A stretch of DNA of 64,000 bases from Lentisphaerae bacterium GWF2_38_69. GTDB lineage: Bacteria; Verrucomicrobiota; Lentisphaeria; Victivallales; GWF2-38-69. The position numbers and the translations under genes were made by a program. Below the pieces are notes generated by a model that did no database searches, was not told the DNA's origin, and saw only the letters and a list, made by a program, of their open reading frames with translations. Within the stretch, counting starts at the first letter, position 1. Each line of letters begins with the position of its first letter. The DNA is taken from NCBI GenBank assembly GCA_001803205.1, contig MHBE01000029.1, positions 1 to 64,000 on the forward strand, in the 5' to 3' direction. Below, piece by piece: positions 43,169 to 52,324 of the stretch.

Positions 43169-43202
43169 AAAAAAACAGCCGAAAACTTTATGTTTTCGGC
43201 TG
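43169..43202 (-). terminator. Intrinsic terminator of the ech operon, shared with ffh
   Basis: A perfect 11-bp stem (43176-43186 with 43192-43202) around a five-base loop. On the minus strand it is followed by a T run (complement of 43169-43175), so it ends the hydrogenase operon whose last stop is at 43232. Being between convergent genes, the hairpin also lies just past the ffh stop, but the plus-strand side has no T run. Confidence 0.85.
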
Positions 43203-43231
43203 CTATTTCGTTGGACTAGAAATTTAAACTT

Positions 43232-43639
43232 CTATTCTGCTGGCGTTGAAGCAGCTGGAGCAGCGGCTGGTTTTGGAGCCGGTTTCTTTACTTCTACATC
43301 GAACATTTCCATTTCCATTTTAGCCATTGGAGGAGCATATTGATTCTCAACTGCTAGAGCTTTAACAGGTTTAACAGGGCAAGCGACAACGCATTCGATA
43401 CACATGATGCATTTATATCTGTTTATTTGCCAAGAACCTTTTACTCTGTCAACTTCTATAGCCCCAGTCGGGCATCTTTTCGCGCAAAGCGAGCATAGTA
43501 TGCATTTTGAAGCGTCAAGTTTTATATGGCCTCTTGTATGATCATAAAATTTTGCAGGTTTGAAAGGGTACATCTGGCAAAAAGGCTTCTTTCGAAGACT
43601 AGATACCACCGTTTTACACATTTTTAAAATATCTGACAT
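43232..43639 (-). CDS. echF: Ech hydrogenase subunit EchF (2[4Fe-4S] ferredoxin-like)
   Basis: A 135-residue NuoI-like electron-transfer subunit. Two [4Fe-4S] motifs: CILCSLCAKRCP (about 47-58) and CIMCIECVVACP (about 77-88). An N-terminal region (FCQMYPFKPAKFYDHTRGHIKLDASK) matches Ech/Mbh ferredoxin subunits; the C-terminal ~45 residues are an Ala/Pro/Lys low-complexity tail not needed by the fold. It should take electrons from reduced ferredoxin. Last gene of echABCDEF. Confidence 0.9.
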   Translation of the reverse strand: MSDILKMCKTVVSSLRKKPFCQMYPFKPAKFYDHTRGHIKLDASKCILCSLCAKRCPTGAIEVDRVKGSWQINRYKCIMCIECVVACPVKPVKALAVENQYAPPMAKMEMEMFDVEVKKPAPKPAAAPAASTPAE

Positions 43640-43643
43640 ATTT

Positions 43644-44726
43644 TTACCTCTCTGTACAGCTTATACATGGGTCTATTGCAAGAACAATAGCAGGAACATC
43701 GGCAAGATCGCAGCCTGCTAACATCTGGACTAATGGAGGAATGTTTGCAAATGTCGGGGTTCTGACTCTGAACCTTTCAAGATACTTGGTACCATTGCCC
43801 TTGACATAGTATATGACTTCGCCGCGCGGCTGTTCTACTCTTGAGAAGTATTCACCTGTCGGAAAGCCTGTTACCTTTGCTTCAGTTTCTCCTCCTTCGG
43901 GCATTTTTGAAATAGCCTGGCGAATCTGATCGAAAGACTGGTAAACTTCACGCACTCTAACTAGAGCTCTAGCGTAACAGTCTCCAGCAGTTTCCACGAT
44001 AGGCTCCATGGTTATTTTGTCATAGCCGCCGTATTTTATCATTCTTGTATCCATAGCTAATCCGCTAGCTCTTGCGGTAGGTCCCACTGCGCCAAGAGTT
44101 ATTGCCTGTTCTTTTGTAAGAAGACCTACTCCGGACCATCTGTGAGCGATGGTAAAATCATTAACAAATACATCAGCTATTTGTCTGTATTCTTCTTCAA
44201 CCTTTTCCAATTGCTTTAGGATGCGGTCTAAAGTTTCCTTGTTAATGTTTTTCTTAACACCACCAACTTTAATAGCGTCAAAGATAACTCTTCCGCCTGT
44301 GGTTTCTTCAAAGATATCAAGAACAAGTTCTCTTACTCTCCATGAGTGCATGAATAAACTCTCAAATCCGATACCGTCAGCTGCAAGCCCCAGCCAGAGC
44401 AGATGACTGTGAACTCTAGATAATTCGCTCCAGAAAACTCTGAGCATTTCAGCTCTTTCGGGAACCTGTATATTCATTATTTTCTCTACGCCGTTTACAA
44501 AACCTATTCCATGAACCAAACTGCAGATCCCGCATATGCGTTCAGCTACAAGAACCATATCCTGGAAAGGTTTCTTTTCACAGAGAAGTTCCAGGCCTCT
44601 ATGGATGAATCCTACATTAGGAATTGCTTCAACCACTTTTTCATCTTCAAGAACCAGATCAAGATGGATTGGTTCAGGGAGAACCGGGTGATGAGGGCCG
44701 AATGGTATTACAGTACGATTAGGCAT
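43644..44726 (-). CDS. echE: Ech hydrogenase large subunit EchE, [NiFe] site
   Basis: A 360-residue NuoD-like catalytic subunit. Both nickel-iron cysteine pairs are present: RICGICSLVH (Cys65, Cys68) and the C-terminal DPCISCTER (Cys354, Cys357). This separates a true group-4 [NiFe] hydrogenase from complex I NuoD, which lacks them. The protein ends right after DPCISCTER, so there is no C-terminal peptide for a maturation protease to remove, as reported for some group-4 enzymes such as CooH. Catalyses proton reduction or H2 oxidation. Overlaps echD by 8 bases. Confidence 0.93.
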   Translation of the reverse strand: MPNRTVIPFGPHHPVLPEPIHLDLVLEDEKVVEAIPNVGFIHRGLELLCEKKPFQDMVLVAERICGICSLVHGIGFVNGVEKIMNIQVPERAEMLRVFWSELSRVHSHLLWLGLAADGIGFESLFMHSWRVRELVLDIFEETTGGRVIFDAIKVGGVKKNINKETLDRILKQLEKVEEEYRQIADVFVNDFTIAHRWSGVGLLTKEQAITLGAVGPTARASGLAMDTRMIKYGGYDKITMEPIVETAGDCYARALVRVREVYQSFDQIRQAISKMPEGGETEAKVTGFPTGEYFSRVEQPRGEVIYYVKGNGTKYLERFRVRTPTFANIPPLVQMLAGCDLADVPAIVLAIDPCISCTER

Positions 44727-45090
44727 TCTTCACCTCCTTTTTTACGACCTTATTAAATGGAGCTGTTTCATTAATCCTGTAAAATTTTCCGCCGAAATCA
44801 AGAGCATTGCCTATCACATTAATCCCGAAGAGATCATGAATTTCATTTTCGTAGGTAAACGCAGCAAAATATATTCCTGTTATACTTGGAAGAGATGCTC
44901 CTTCCAATGGAAGTTCAATTCTATAATCGATAAACTTGTAATCTTTATCGAAAGAATAGTCCATTATCAATTTATCAGGAAGCTTTGTGCAGCAAATCTG
45001 CACCAGCCTATGGCCGCTCTTGAAGAGGGGAGCTGTTTTTTCTAAAAGCTCTTCCTTCTTGATTGTTATGTATTCCTGTGATTCAAACAT
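44719..45090 (-). CDS. echD: Ech hydrogenase subunit EchD (NuoC-like)
   Basis: A 123-residue NuoC/30-kDa-like subunit with the conserved block FAAFTYENEIHDLFGINVIGN and a short N-terminal domain. It is much smaller than complex I NuoC, as expected for EchD. It carries no cofactor and holds together the hydrophilic arm with EchC, EchE and EchF. Between echC and echE. Confidence 0.88.
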   Translation of the reverse strand: MFESQEYITIKKEELLEKTAPLFKSGHRLVQICCTKLPDKLIMDYSFDKDYKFIDYRIELPLEGASLPSITGIYFAAFTYENEIHDLFGINVIGNALDFGGKFYRINETAPFNKVVKKEVKNA

Positions 45091-45119
45091 AAGTTTAGTA
45101 CCTCTTTCTTTTTTAATGC

Positions 45120-45554
45120 CTAAGCATTCTTTTTCATATTCTTCTGTTTTTCTTCGAGTACCGCTAAACCTTTTATTACAGCGTCAATAATGACTTCAGG
45201 CCTTGCAGCGCATCCCGGAACATATACATCTACCGGAATAGCTTTGTCAACACCGCCGTAAATATTGTAGCATTCTGCAAAGAAGTGACCTGTGCAGGCG
45301 CAGATGCCAACTGCAACGACTACTTTGGGTTCGCCCATCTGGTTATATATATTTTTAATTACTTGAATGTTTTGCTCATTTACCGAACCTGTGATCAAGA
45401 AGACATCGGCATGTTTCGGGTTACCAGTATTGATAATCCCAAAGCGCTCTACATCATATTTCGGCATAAGAGCAGCGAGGACTTCTATATCACAGCCATT
45501 GCAACTTGATCCGTCATAGTGAAGGATCCATGGAGATTTTTTAAGGAAACCCAT
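45120..45554 (-). CDS. echC: Ech hydrogenase small subunit EchC (NuoB-like)
   Basis: A 144-residue NuoB-like small subunit carrying the proximal [4Fe-4S] cluster: GSSCNGCDIEVLA (Cys18, Cys21), VGICACTGHF (Cys85 or 87) and VPGCAARPE (Cys115). Unlike complex I NuoB, the tandem CC motif is replaced by CNGC, the hydrogenase pattern. Passes electrons from EchF to the NiFe site in EchE. Confidence 0.92.
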   Translation of the reverse strand: MGFLKKSPWILHYDGSSCNGCDIEVLAALMPKYDVERFGIINTGNPKHADVFLITGSVNEQNIQVIKNIYNQMGEPKVVVAVGICACTGHFFAECYNIYGGVDKAIPVDVYVPGCAARPEVIIDAVIKGLAVLEEKQKNMKKNA

Positions 45555-45570
45555 ATTTGCAACTCCTTTT

Positions 45571-46422
45571 TTATAGTGATAAGAAATATAGTACGAAAAG
45601 ATTGCCTACGCCCAGAATGAGAGTAACAATCCATGCTGATTTAAGCATCAGTTCCCATTTGATACGGGCATTGATGTTATCAATCAGGATTTCCACAAAA
45701 TAGATGGCAAGAGCCACTATTATTCCTACGATAGGCATATTAGCAAAGAAAAGATATATCAGGCCTAGAAGTAGTATTGTTTCGTACCAGTGAGCTAATT
45801 CGAAGAATCCCAGTGATGGGCCGGCCATCTCAGTAGTCAGTCCTTTAACCAATTCCTGATGCGCATGGTGTGATGTGGAAAGGTCGAAAGGAGATTTTCT
45901 GAGTTTTATTGTCAGCACATAAGAAAGAGCAACAAATACACCAGGTATGTAAAGGAAAGGCGTATGTGTGGTTTTGAGCATATCAGAAATATCGAATGTG
46001 CCGGTTACATTGTAGAGTGCTACTGCAGTAAGAAGCAGCATTGGTTCAGCTGCAAGCATCTGAAGCAGTTCTCTCTCAGCTCCTATGAGGGTGTAAGGAG
46101 AGTTTGAACAGTAGGCAGCAAGGACAAGGAATACATTAGCCACTATAAGTGCAAATATACACAGGAGTAGATTTCCGCCTCCGAAGAAAATACCTCCGCT
46201 TATTACTGTAAAGATAAGGAAGCACAGTACATAGTCCACATGGAAACGGTTGACTACCAAGTTTTGTTTACTGAAAAGTTTTAGTACATCATAAAAAGGC
46301 TGCATGATCGGAGGCCCGACTCTGCTTTGCATACGGGCTGTAATGATTCTATCTGCGCCAGCGATAATTCCTCCTGCGACAGGAGCCAGTATAATATAAA
46401 GAATTATTGAGAAAATTTCCAT
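45571..46422 (-). CDS. echB: Ech hydrogenase membrane subunit EchB (NuoH-like)
   Basis: A 283-residue NuoH-like membrane protein with about eight helices. Motifs: GADRIITARMQSRVGPPIMQPFYDVLKLFSKQ (after the first helix), GAERELLQMLAAEP, and RKSPFDLSTSHHAHQELVKGLTTEMAGPSLGFFELAHW. These form the interface that links redox chemistry in the hydrophilic arm to ion movement. 13 bases after echA. Confidence 0.93.
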   Translation of the reverse strand: MEIFSIILYIILAPVAGGIIAGADRIITARMQSRVGPPIMQPFYDVLKLFSKQNLVVNRFHVDYVLCFLIFTVISGGIFFGGGNLLLCIFALIVANVFLVLAAYCSNSPYTLIGAERELLQMLAAEPMLLLTAVALYNVTGTFDISDMLKTTHTPFLYIPGVFVALSYVLTIKLRKSPFDLSTSHHAHQELVKGLTTEMAGPSLGFFELAHWYETILLLGLIYLFFANMPIVGIIVALAIYFVEILIDNINARIKWELMLKSAWIVTLILGVGNLFVLYFLSL

Positions 46423-46435
46423 TTTTTTTATCCTC

Positions 46436-48310
46436 CTATAGGTTCTCCATAAAAAACATAAGTACCCACAAGCAGATAGTAAAGATGATCGTAGGTTTCA
46501 GCAGCTTGCCTTCGCTGAAGTATTTCTCAAGATAGTAATTCTTGAATGACCATTCTTTAGATGTTCCCAGAGAACTCAGGAATTTTGTCTTGTCTTCTAA
46601 ATTTACACCCGAAAGGTAGGGCTCGGTGTAAACAAGGTTTTTCCAGTGTATGAGGAAACTCAGAGGAGGCAGTATCATCATAACTATCATGATTCCTATT
46701 GTAAGTTCTATATTTTCTGAGAACATTGGGCACTGTCCATACATTGGAATAACCCACCATTCCCCTATAAGCGGATAGATTATGACAGTGACAATAGTCA
46801 GGATTGCAAGACCTGCAAGTCCAATCCATTCAATGCCTATTTCCTTATTTAGTTTAGGTGGAACTTTATTTGTTACAGCTATAAGATGTCCCATCCACTT
46901 TGTCCAGAAAAAGAGCATCATAGATCCTCCGAATATCACAATCGGCGGAAAAAGAGGGCTCCTTGTAGCAAGAGCTTCAAGCACAGCCATTTTGCTTATC
47001 AGCATACCAAACGGAGCAAGGAACATTCCACTGATTCCTATGACCATTACGACTGCGAGCATTGGCATATTAGAAACCATGCCGTACATATCTTCAATAT
47101 CCTGACTGTATGTAGCATTATCAACAGATCCCACAGATATGAACATGAGGGCTTTGGCCACTGCATGGAATATGATAAGAAGGAGAGCCGCACTGAGCGT
47201 GAAAGGAGTGCCAACTCCTGCGCAGAGAATAATCAGTCCCAGATTTGCGATAGTCGAGTAAGCAAGAACTTTTTTACTGTTTCTTTGAGATATTGCTATA
47301 GCCGCCCCTGCGAGGAAGCTTACGCCTCCAATTATTGCGACAATTGCGCCTGCTGCTGTGTCCTGTAGTATTGGAGAACATCTGATTACCAGGTAAACCC
47401 CTGCTTTAACCATTGTACTTGAGTGGAGCAAAGCTGATGAAGGAGTAGGAGCTACCATTGCGCCGAGCAGCCAATTCCCGAAAGGAAATTGAGCAGCTTT
47501 ATTCATTCCTGCAAAGCAGAAGAGAAGGATTGGCACTAGAACAAGAGCCTTCTTCATTGTCAGTATTTGCTGGAGATCAAGAGATTTGAGCGTATCAGCA
47601 CAGTATATGATGCCGAATGAGAATGCCAGTCCACCAAGAAGAAGCATCCAGACTGCTCTCATAGCGTTATTTTTGGCTTCTTCAGTACGACTGTAACTGA
47701 TCATTATGAATGAACAGAGCGTAGTGATTTCCCAGAAGAAATATATCCATGCAACGCTGTTTGAGAAAATTATCCCGAACATGGCAAAGAAGAAGAGAAA
47801 TATAGCTGATATGAACTGATGAGAGCGATCTTCTATTCCATGATGGTGATGGTGGTATTTCTTCATATAGCCTACTGCATAAATAGCAATCAAACAACCA
47901 ACTATGGCAATAACAAGCCCCATAATTACTGTAAGATTGTCAATGTATATGTAGCGGCTCATTTCGGGCATCCTGCCAGTCAGATCGTAAAAGATGACTA
48001 ATCCATACTGAACTACGACCAATAATGGGATCCAGTATTTTTTGTATGGCAGGTTTCTGCAAATGTACAGGAAGACCAGCGCTACAATAATGTCACCGAA
48101 CACGACCAATCCATTGACCGCATGCGCATTGATGTAGTAGAAGTCTCCACCGCGTCCGACTTGCTGTATAGCCAAGCCAATTGATCCTGCGATGATGAGA
48201 ATTGACGATATTATTACTATCCACTTCTGAGCTTCATAGTTCTTCTTCGTGAATAGGAGTAATACCGTGGGGATGAGAGGGAACAAAATTAAAAATGTCG
48301 CCCAATCCAT
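46436..48310 (-). CDS. echA: Ech hydrogenase membrane subunit EchA (NuoL/Mrp-like)
   Basis: A 624-residue antiporter-like membrane subunit with about 14-16 helices and a C-terminal extension ending in a last helix. Proton-channel residues of the family are visible: the glutamate in IYFFWEITTLCSF, the lysine in CFAGMNKAAQFPFGNWLLGAM, and LLHSSTMVKAGVYL. It should pump H+ or Na+ during electron flow from ferredoxin to protons. Residues 153-157 are five histidines (KKYHHHHHGIEDRSHQF) in a loop after a helix. First gene of the ech operon. Confidence 0.92.
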   Translation of the reverse strand: MDWATFLILFPLIPTVLLLFTKKNYEAQKWIVIISSILIIAGSIGLAIQQVGRGGDFYYINAHAVNGLVVFGDIIVALVFLYICRNLPYKKYWIPLLVVVQYGLVIFYDLTGRMPEMSRYIYIDNLTVIMGLVIAIVGCLIAIYAVGYMKKYHHHHHGIEDRSHQFISAIFLFFFAMFGIIFSNSVAWIYFFWEITTLCSFIMISYSRTEEAKNNAMRAVWMLLLGGLAFSFGIIYCADTLKSLDLQQILTMKKALVLVPILLFCFAGMNKAAQFPFGNWLLGAMVAPTPSSALLHSSTMVKAGVYLVIRCSPILQDTAAGAIVAIIGGVSFLAGAAIAISQRNSKKVLAYSTIANLGLIILCAGVGTPFTLSAALLLIIFHAVAKALMFISVGSVDNATYSQDIEDMYGMVSNMPMLAVVMVIGISGMFLAPFGMLISKMAVLEALATRSPLFPPIVIFGGSMMLFFWTKWMGHLIAVTNKVPPKLNKEIGIEWIGLAGLAILTIVTVIIYPLIGEWWVIPMYGQCPMFSENIELTIGIMIVMMILPPLSFLIHWKNLVYTEPYLSGVNLEDKTKFLSSLGTSKEWSFKNYYLEKYFSEGKLLKPTIIFTICLWVLMFFMENL

Positions 48311-48349
48311 AGTGTTTTACCTCTATTGTTTGTTGTTGGTATTGTATGG

Positions 48350-48378
48350 TTTATATTGAATTAGAAAATGAAAAACAA
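48350..48378 (-). promoter_or_regulatory. Probable sigma-70 promoter of the ech operon
   Basis: Read on the minus strand: TTGTTT (48378-48373), a 17-base spacer, and TATAAA (48355-48350). Transcription would begin about 33 bases before the echA ATG at 48310, with AGAGGT as ribosome binding site. Spacing is ideal and both boxes are good matches. Confidence 0.55.
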
Positions 48379-48561
48379 AATTATCACACGATTTTTAAGT
48401 TCTCGATATATAACTGCCCTAAACTAATTCTATTTAAATAAAGTTAATTTTCAATAAAAGTGATTATTATTTTTTACTTCTTTATTGTCAACTAGTGATA
48501 ATAGTTTATTTATTACTATCATTACTGATTTTATAAATGATTAACTATAGGGTTACACTCA

Positions 48562-49752
48562 ATGAAAAGAATCGCAGGACTAATTTGTTGCATTGCATTT
48601 ATTACGGTATTTTCTTCTTTTGCAGAACAGATAACCATTATAAAACAGGCATCATTATCAAATCCTAAGTTGATTTACAACGGAATGACAGGCAATCAGG
48701 AGTTTTCAGAGTATGTAAAAAGTAATTTGCAAAAGTGCGGTTGGTTTGATGTAATACCATCTGGTACAGCAAAATATACAGTTGATGGAATTATTTTAGG
48801 AAACAAAGCTACGCTCAATGTAAAAGGTGAAATAAACTTCAATGTTTCAATAAATATTGATCCAAACAACTCAAAATGGTCTTCGTACAAGCTTGTGGAC
48901 TTACTTCTGAACAAAATTTTCAATATTCCAGGAATATGCGCATCCAGGTTTGTTTTTGTGGCTCAGCACAACGGCAAAAAAGATTTGATGATAGCAGATT
49001 TTGACGGCTCAAATGTTAAACAGCTTACCGGGCTGAATGCTCTTGCTCTTGAGCCTTCGTGGTGCATGAATAACTCTTTGATAGTTTATACTCTAATACA
49101 TAATAACTTCGCAGATGTGATAGGATTAAATCTCAGTTCAGGAAAGAATACAGTTCTTGCAAATTTTCCAGGTCTCAATACAGGAGGAGCGATTTCTCCG
49201 AACGGCAAACAGATGGCTTTAATATTAAGCAAAGACAAGAATGTTGATCTTTATGTAAAGAAAGCCTACGGTGGTAAAGAGTTAATGAAAATTACAAAAG
49301 GTAATGGAGCTGTGGCAGGTTGTCCGGCCTGGTCTCCAGACAGCAGAAAACTGTGCTTTGTCTCAAATATGAAAATGAACAGACCCAGCCTTTATATAGC
49401 AGATATTGACTCAGGTAAAATTTATCCAATCCGAACACTTGGAGGAGAAGCTGTGAGTCCTTCATGGTCTCCTGACGGGAGCAAAATTGTCTATTCGGCA
49501 AAAATGGGGTCAAACTACACTTTAGGTGTTTATGATATTGAAGCAGGAACAACAAGCCTTGTCGAGATAAATTCAGCAGGCGACTGGTTTAGCTCTTCAT
49601 GGGCTCCTGACAGTCGGCATGTGGTATGCTCAAGGAGACTCAATTATTTCTCTCAGCTTTATGTTGTTGACACCCTCTCTGGCGAAGCGAGAAAGGGCTT
49701 GAACTCGAAATATAATACTACATCTCCCGACTGGTCAGCCCTATATAGATAA
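48562..49752 (+). CDS. tolB: TolB-like beta-propeller protein
   Basis: A 396-residue exported protein: signal peptide (KRIAGLICCIAFITVFSSFA then EQ), an N-terminal TolB-type domain (about 30-130), and a beta-propeller of PD40 repeats (ADFDGSNVKQLTG, ISPNGKQMAL, AWSPDSRKLCFVSN, SWSPDGSKIVYSAK, SWAPDSRHVVCSRR). In Tol-Pal systems it links Pal to the inner-membrane complex and helps the outer membrane constrict at division. No pal, tolQ, tolR or tolA is in the window, so the assignment rests on domain layout. Confidence 0.85.
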   Translation: MKRIAGLICCIAFITVFSSFAEQITIIKQASLSNPKLIYNGMTGNQEFSEYVKSNLQKCGWFDVIPSGTAKYTVDGIILGNKATLNVKGEINFNVSINIDPNNSKWSSYKLVDLLLNKIFNIPGICASRFVFVAQHNGKKDLMIADFDGSNVKQLTGLNALALEPSWCMNNSLIVYTLIHNNFADVIGLNLSSGKNTVLANFPGLNTGGAISPNGKQMALILSKDKNVDLYVKKAYGGKELMKITKGNGAVAGCPAWSPDSRKLCFVSNMKMNRPSLYIADIDSGKIYPIRTLGGEAVSPSWSPDGSKIVYSAKMGSNYTLGVYDIEAGTTSLVEINSAGDWFSSSWAPDSRHVVCSRRLNYFSQLYVVDTLSGEARKGLNSKYNTTSPDWSALYR

Positions 49753-49771
49753 GTTTTTTAAGAAAATTAAG

Positions 49772-51070
49772 ATGATATTTTTGTATAACCTAATATTCCC
49801 GATTGTATTGCTCTTCTATCTGCCCGGAAATATCTATAAATACTTAAAAAGAGGGGGAGTAAAAAAAAACTATCTGGAACGGTTTGCAATATTCTCAGAG
49901 GATAAAAAAAGAGAACTCGATAATATTAAAGGCAGAAGGATTTGGATTCACGCGGTGTCAGTGGGTGAAACTCAACTTGCAATTGATTTTATAAAAGCCC
50001 TTGCCAAATCAGATACAGCTTACAACTTTATAATTTCCACTACAACTACAACAGGTCAGGAACTGGCTGTAAATAAGTTAAAAAATCTTGCAGCTGTAAT
50101 ATTTTGTCCCCTGGACTATTTTTTGTTTGTAAGAAAAACAATTAATCTTATTAATCCCGAAATCCTTATTATTATTGAAACAGAACTCTGGCCTTCGATG
50201 ATTTATGAAGCGCACAGAAAAGCCATCAGGATCGCGCAGGTAAATGCAAGAATTTCTGATCGTTCTTTTAAAATGTATAAAATATTTTCTTGCTTTGTGA
50301 AACCATTTGTTTCACTCATTAATGTATCTTGCGCTCAAACTCAAACTGATGCGCAAAGGCTTAACCTTATTTGTCCTTCTCTAAATATCGTGGAAACAGG
50401 GAATATGAAATTTGATCAGAGTCTCCCTGAAGAGATTTCAGATATATGCCTTGAAGAGTTTTTTGGAAAAGGTTCTTTTATATATATTATTGGCGCCAGT
50501 ACGCACCCTGGAGAGGAAAAACTTATTATAGGTATATATAAAAAACTATTAAATGATTTTAACAATCTTAGATTAATACTTGTCCCAAGGCATGCCGAAA
50601 GAGCTAAAGACATTTTAAAAGAGCTTAAAAAAGCCCAGATACCGTATTTAAGAAAAAGCAACAACTCTAAATGGGGGACAGATACTATTCTGTGTCTGCT
50701 GGCAGATACTACTGGTGAGATGCATGCTTTAATGCAACTTTCTGATATTGTAATAATGTGTAAGAGTTTTGCTGGAAACGCAGGTGGGCACAATATTATT
50801 GAGCCGGCTCTTTTAGGAAAAGCGATTATTACAGGCAGAGAGCTGTCAAATTTCCGGTTTGTGATGAAAATTATGCTTGATAAAAATGCTATTCTGGGAG
50901 TTACCGACAATGAAATTGAGGATGCAATCAGGAAATTGATAGAAAATCCTGCAGAAAGAACAAAACTCGGAGAAACTGCCAAATCAATAGTTCTGCAGAA
51001 TACCGGTGCAATTAATAGAACTGTAAAAGAGATTGAAAAATTAATTAAGAAACATGTAAGCAATAAGTAA
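49772..51070 (+). CDS. waaA: Kdo transferase KdtA/WaaA
   Basis: A 432-residue GT-B glycosyltransferase that adds Kdo to lipid A precursor. One N-terminal membrane anchor (about 3-22), then RIWIHAVSVGETQLA, ISTTTTTGQELA, ETELWPSMIYEAHRKAIRIAQVNARISDRSFKMYK, GASTHPGEEKLII, LVPRHAERA, and GGHNIIEPALLGKAIITG, all hallmarks of WaaA. It follows tolB by 19 bases. With kdsD it shows that this organism makes Kdo-containing LPS; mono- or bifunctional action cannot be told. Confidence 0.93.
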   Translation: MIFLYNLIFPIVLLFYLPGNIYKYLKRGGVKKNYLERFAIFSEDKKRELDNIKGRRIWIHAVSVGETQLAIDFIKALAKSDTAYNFIISTTTTTGQELAVNKLKNLAAVIFCPLDYFLFVRKTINLINPEILIIIETELWPSMIYEAHRKAIRIAQVNARISDRSFKMYKIFSCFVKPFVSLINVSCAQTQTDAQRLNLICPSLNIVETGNMKFDQSLPEEISDICLEEFFGKGSFIYIIGASTHPGEEKLIIGIYKKLLNDFNNLRLILVPRHAERAKDILKELKKAQIPYLRKSNNSKWGTDTILCLLADTTGEMHALMQLSDIVIMCKSFAGNAGGHNIIEPALLGKAIITGRELSNFRFVMKIMLDKNAILGVTDNEIEDAIRKLIENPAERTKLGETAKSIVLQNTGAINRTVKEIEKLIKKHVSNK

Positions 51071-51091
51071 AGACTCTAGATACAAAAAAAT

Positions 51092-52324
51092 ATGCAAATA
51101 GAACTTTTATCACCTGTAGGATCTTACGAATCACTCAATGCTGCTATAAGAGCTGGAGCTGACAGCATTTACTTTGGAGCAGGCGAACTTAACATGCGTT
51201 CTAGGTCGTCTTTCAATTTTCTGGAAGAAGACATATTCAAGGTTGCCAGTATTTGTTCAAAAATGAAAGTAAAGAGTTATCTGGCTTTAAATACGATAAT
51301 ATATGATGAAGAAATACCTAAAGCTGAAAATCTTCTTGCTTCTGCAAAAAATGCTGGGATTTCTGCGGTCATAGCCAGCGATTTGTCAGTCATTATTGCT
51401 GCTCACGCAAAAGGACTACCGGTGCATATATCTGTTCAGGCAAATGTATCAAATATTGAAACTCTCAGATTCTATTCCAAATACGCAGATGTAATGGTTT
51501 TGGCAAGAGAACTTTCGCTGGATCAAATCAAACAAATCGTTAATAAAATTAAAACTGATGATATTAGAGGCCCGTCAGGAGATTTGATAAAAATCGAAAT
51601 ATTTGCTCATGGAGCTCTCTGTGTTTCTGTATCAGGCAAATGCTATATGAGTTTATCAACCCACAACGCTTCCGCAAACAGGGGAGCCTGCTATCAAAAC
51701 TGCAGGAGAGCATACAGAGTAATTGATGAGATTAGCGGACAGGAACTTGTTATCGACAATAAATATGTAATGTCACCTAAAGATATCTGTCTAATAAGAT
51801 GCCTTTACAAGATTATTTCAGCAGGAGTTTCTGTGCTCAAGATAGAAGGCAGGGGGCGCTCTACAGACTATGTCCATACTGTCACAAAAGTTTATAAAGA
51901 AGCACTGCTTGCGATTGAAGAAGATCAATACACCAGTGAAAGAATCAGTGTCTGGGAAAAACAGCTTTCAGGAGTTTTTAACAGAGGATTCTGGCACGGA
52001 GGATATTATCTTGGAAACAGCCTGGAAATGTGGAGCGGAAATCCTGAAAATAAAGCTGAAAAAAGGAAAATAAGGGCAGGGGTTGTAACAAATTATTTTG
52101 CGAAAATAGGAATTGCAGAAATAAACCTGCGAGAATTTGATCTTGAAGATGGAGATGAAGTGATTTTTATAGGCGCATCGACTGTAACAGTTCCTGAAAA
52201 CATCAAAAGCATCCGACTTGATGACAGAGAAGTGAAATCTGCTCCTAAAGGTTCAATTATAAGTATAAAAGTATCGCAAAAAGTCAGGCGGAACGATGCG
52301 GTTTTTGTGCTAAAGAAAGATTAG
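51092..52324 (+). CDS. U32 family peptidase/tRNA hydroxylation protein (TrhP-like)
   Basis: A 410-residue U32-family protein. A TIM-barrel-like N-terminal part (LSPVGSYESLNAAIRAGADSIYFGAG, LNTIIYDEE) is followed by the U32 signature EIFAHGALCVSVSGKCYMSL and NRGACYQNCRRAYR with the clustered cysteines, SPKDICLI and KIEGRGRSTDYVHTVTKVYKEAL. Members such as TrhP (YegQ) take part in 5-hydroxyuridine formation in tRNA rather than proteolysis; others are collagenase-like. The tRNA role is likely but unproven. Its end overlaps the convergent dgt gene by 4 bases. Confidence 0.85.
   Translation: MQIELLSPVGSYESLNAAIRAGADSIYFGAGELNMRSRSSFNFLEEDIFKVASICSKMKVKSYLALNTIIYDEEIPKAENLLASAKNAGISAVIASDLSVIIAAHAKGLPVHISVQANVSNIETLRFYSKYADVMVLARELSLDQIKQIVNKIKTDDIRGPSGDLIKIEIFAHGALCVSVSGKCYMSLSTHNASANRGACYQNCRRAYRVIDEISGQELVIDNKYVMSPKDICLIRCLYKIISAGVSVLKIEGRGRSTDYVHTVTKVYKEALLAIEEDQYTSERISVWEKQLSGVFNRGFWHGGYYLGNSLEMWSGNPENKAEKRKIRAGVVTNYFAKIGIAEINLREFDLEDGDEVIFIGASTVTVPENIKSIRLDDREVKSAPKGSIISIKVSQKVRRNDAVFVLKKD

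Noticed and set aside
43176-43202. Same hairpin as terminator of ffh
   Set aside because: The plus-strand side lacks a T run (CTATTTCG follows), so it is assigned to the ech operon only.
47842-47858. His run in EchA as vector or tag contamination
   Set aside because: It lies inside a conserved native membrane gene between two helices, with mixed His codons and normal flanking sequence.
50416-51063. A 215-codon hydrophobic frame opposite waaA
   Set aside because: Apparent membrane segments come from the antisense of a conserved glycosyltransferase; no promoter or ribosome binding site.
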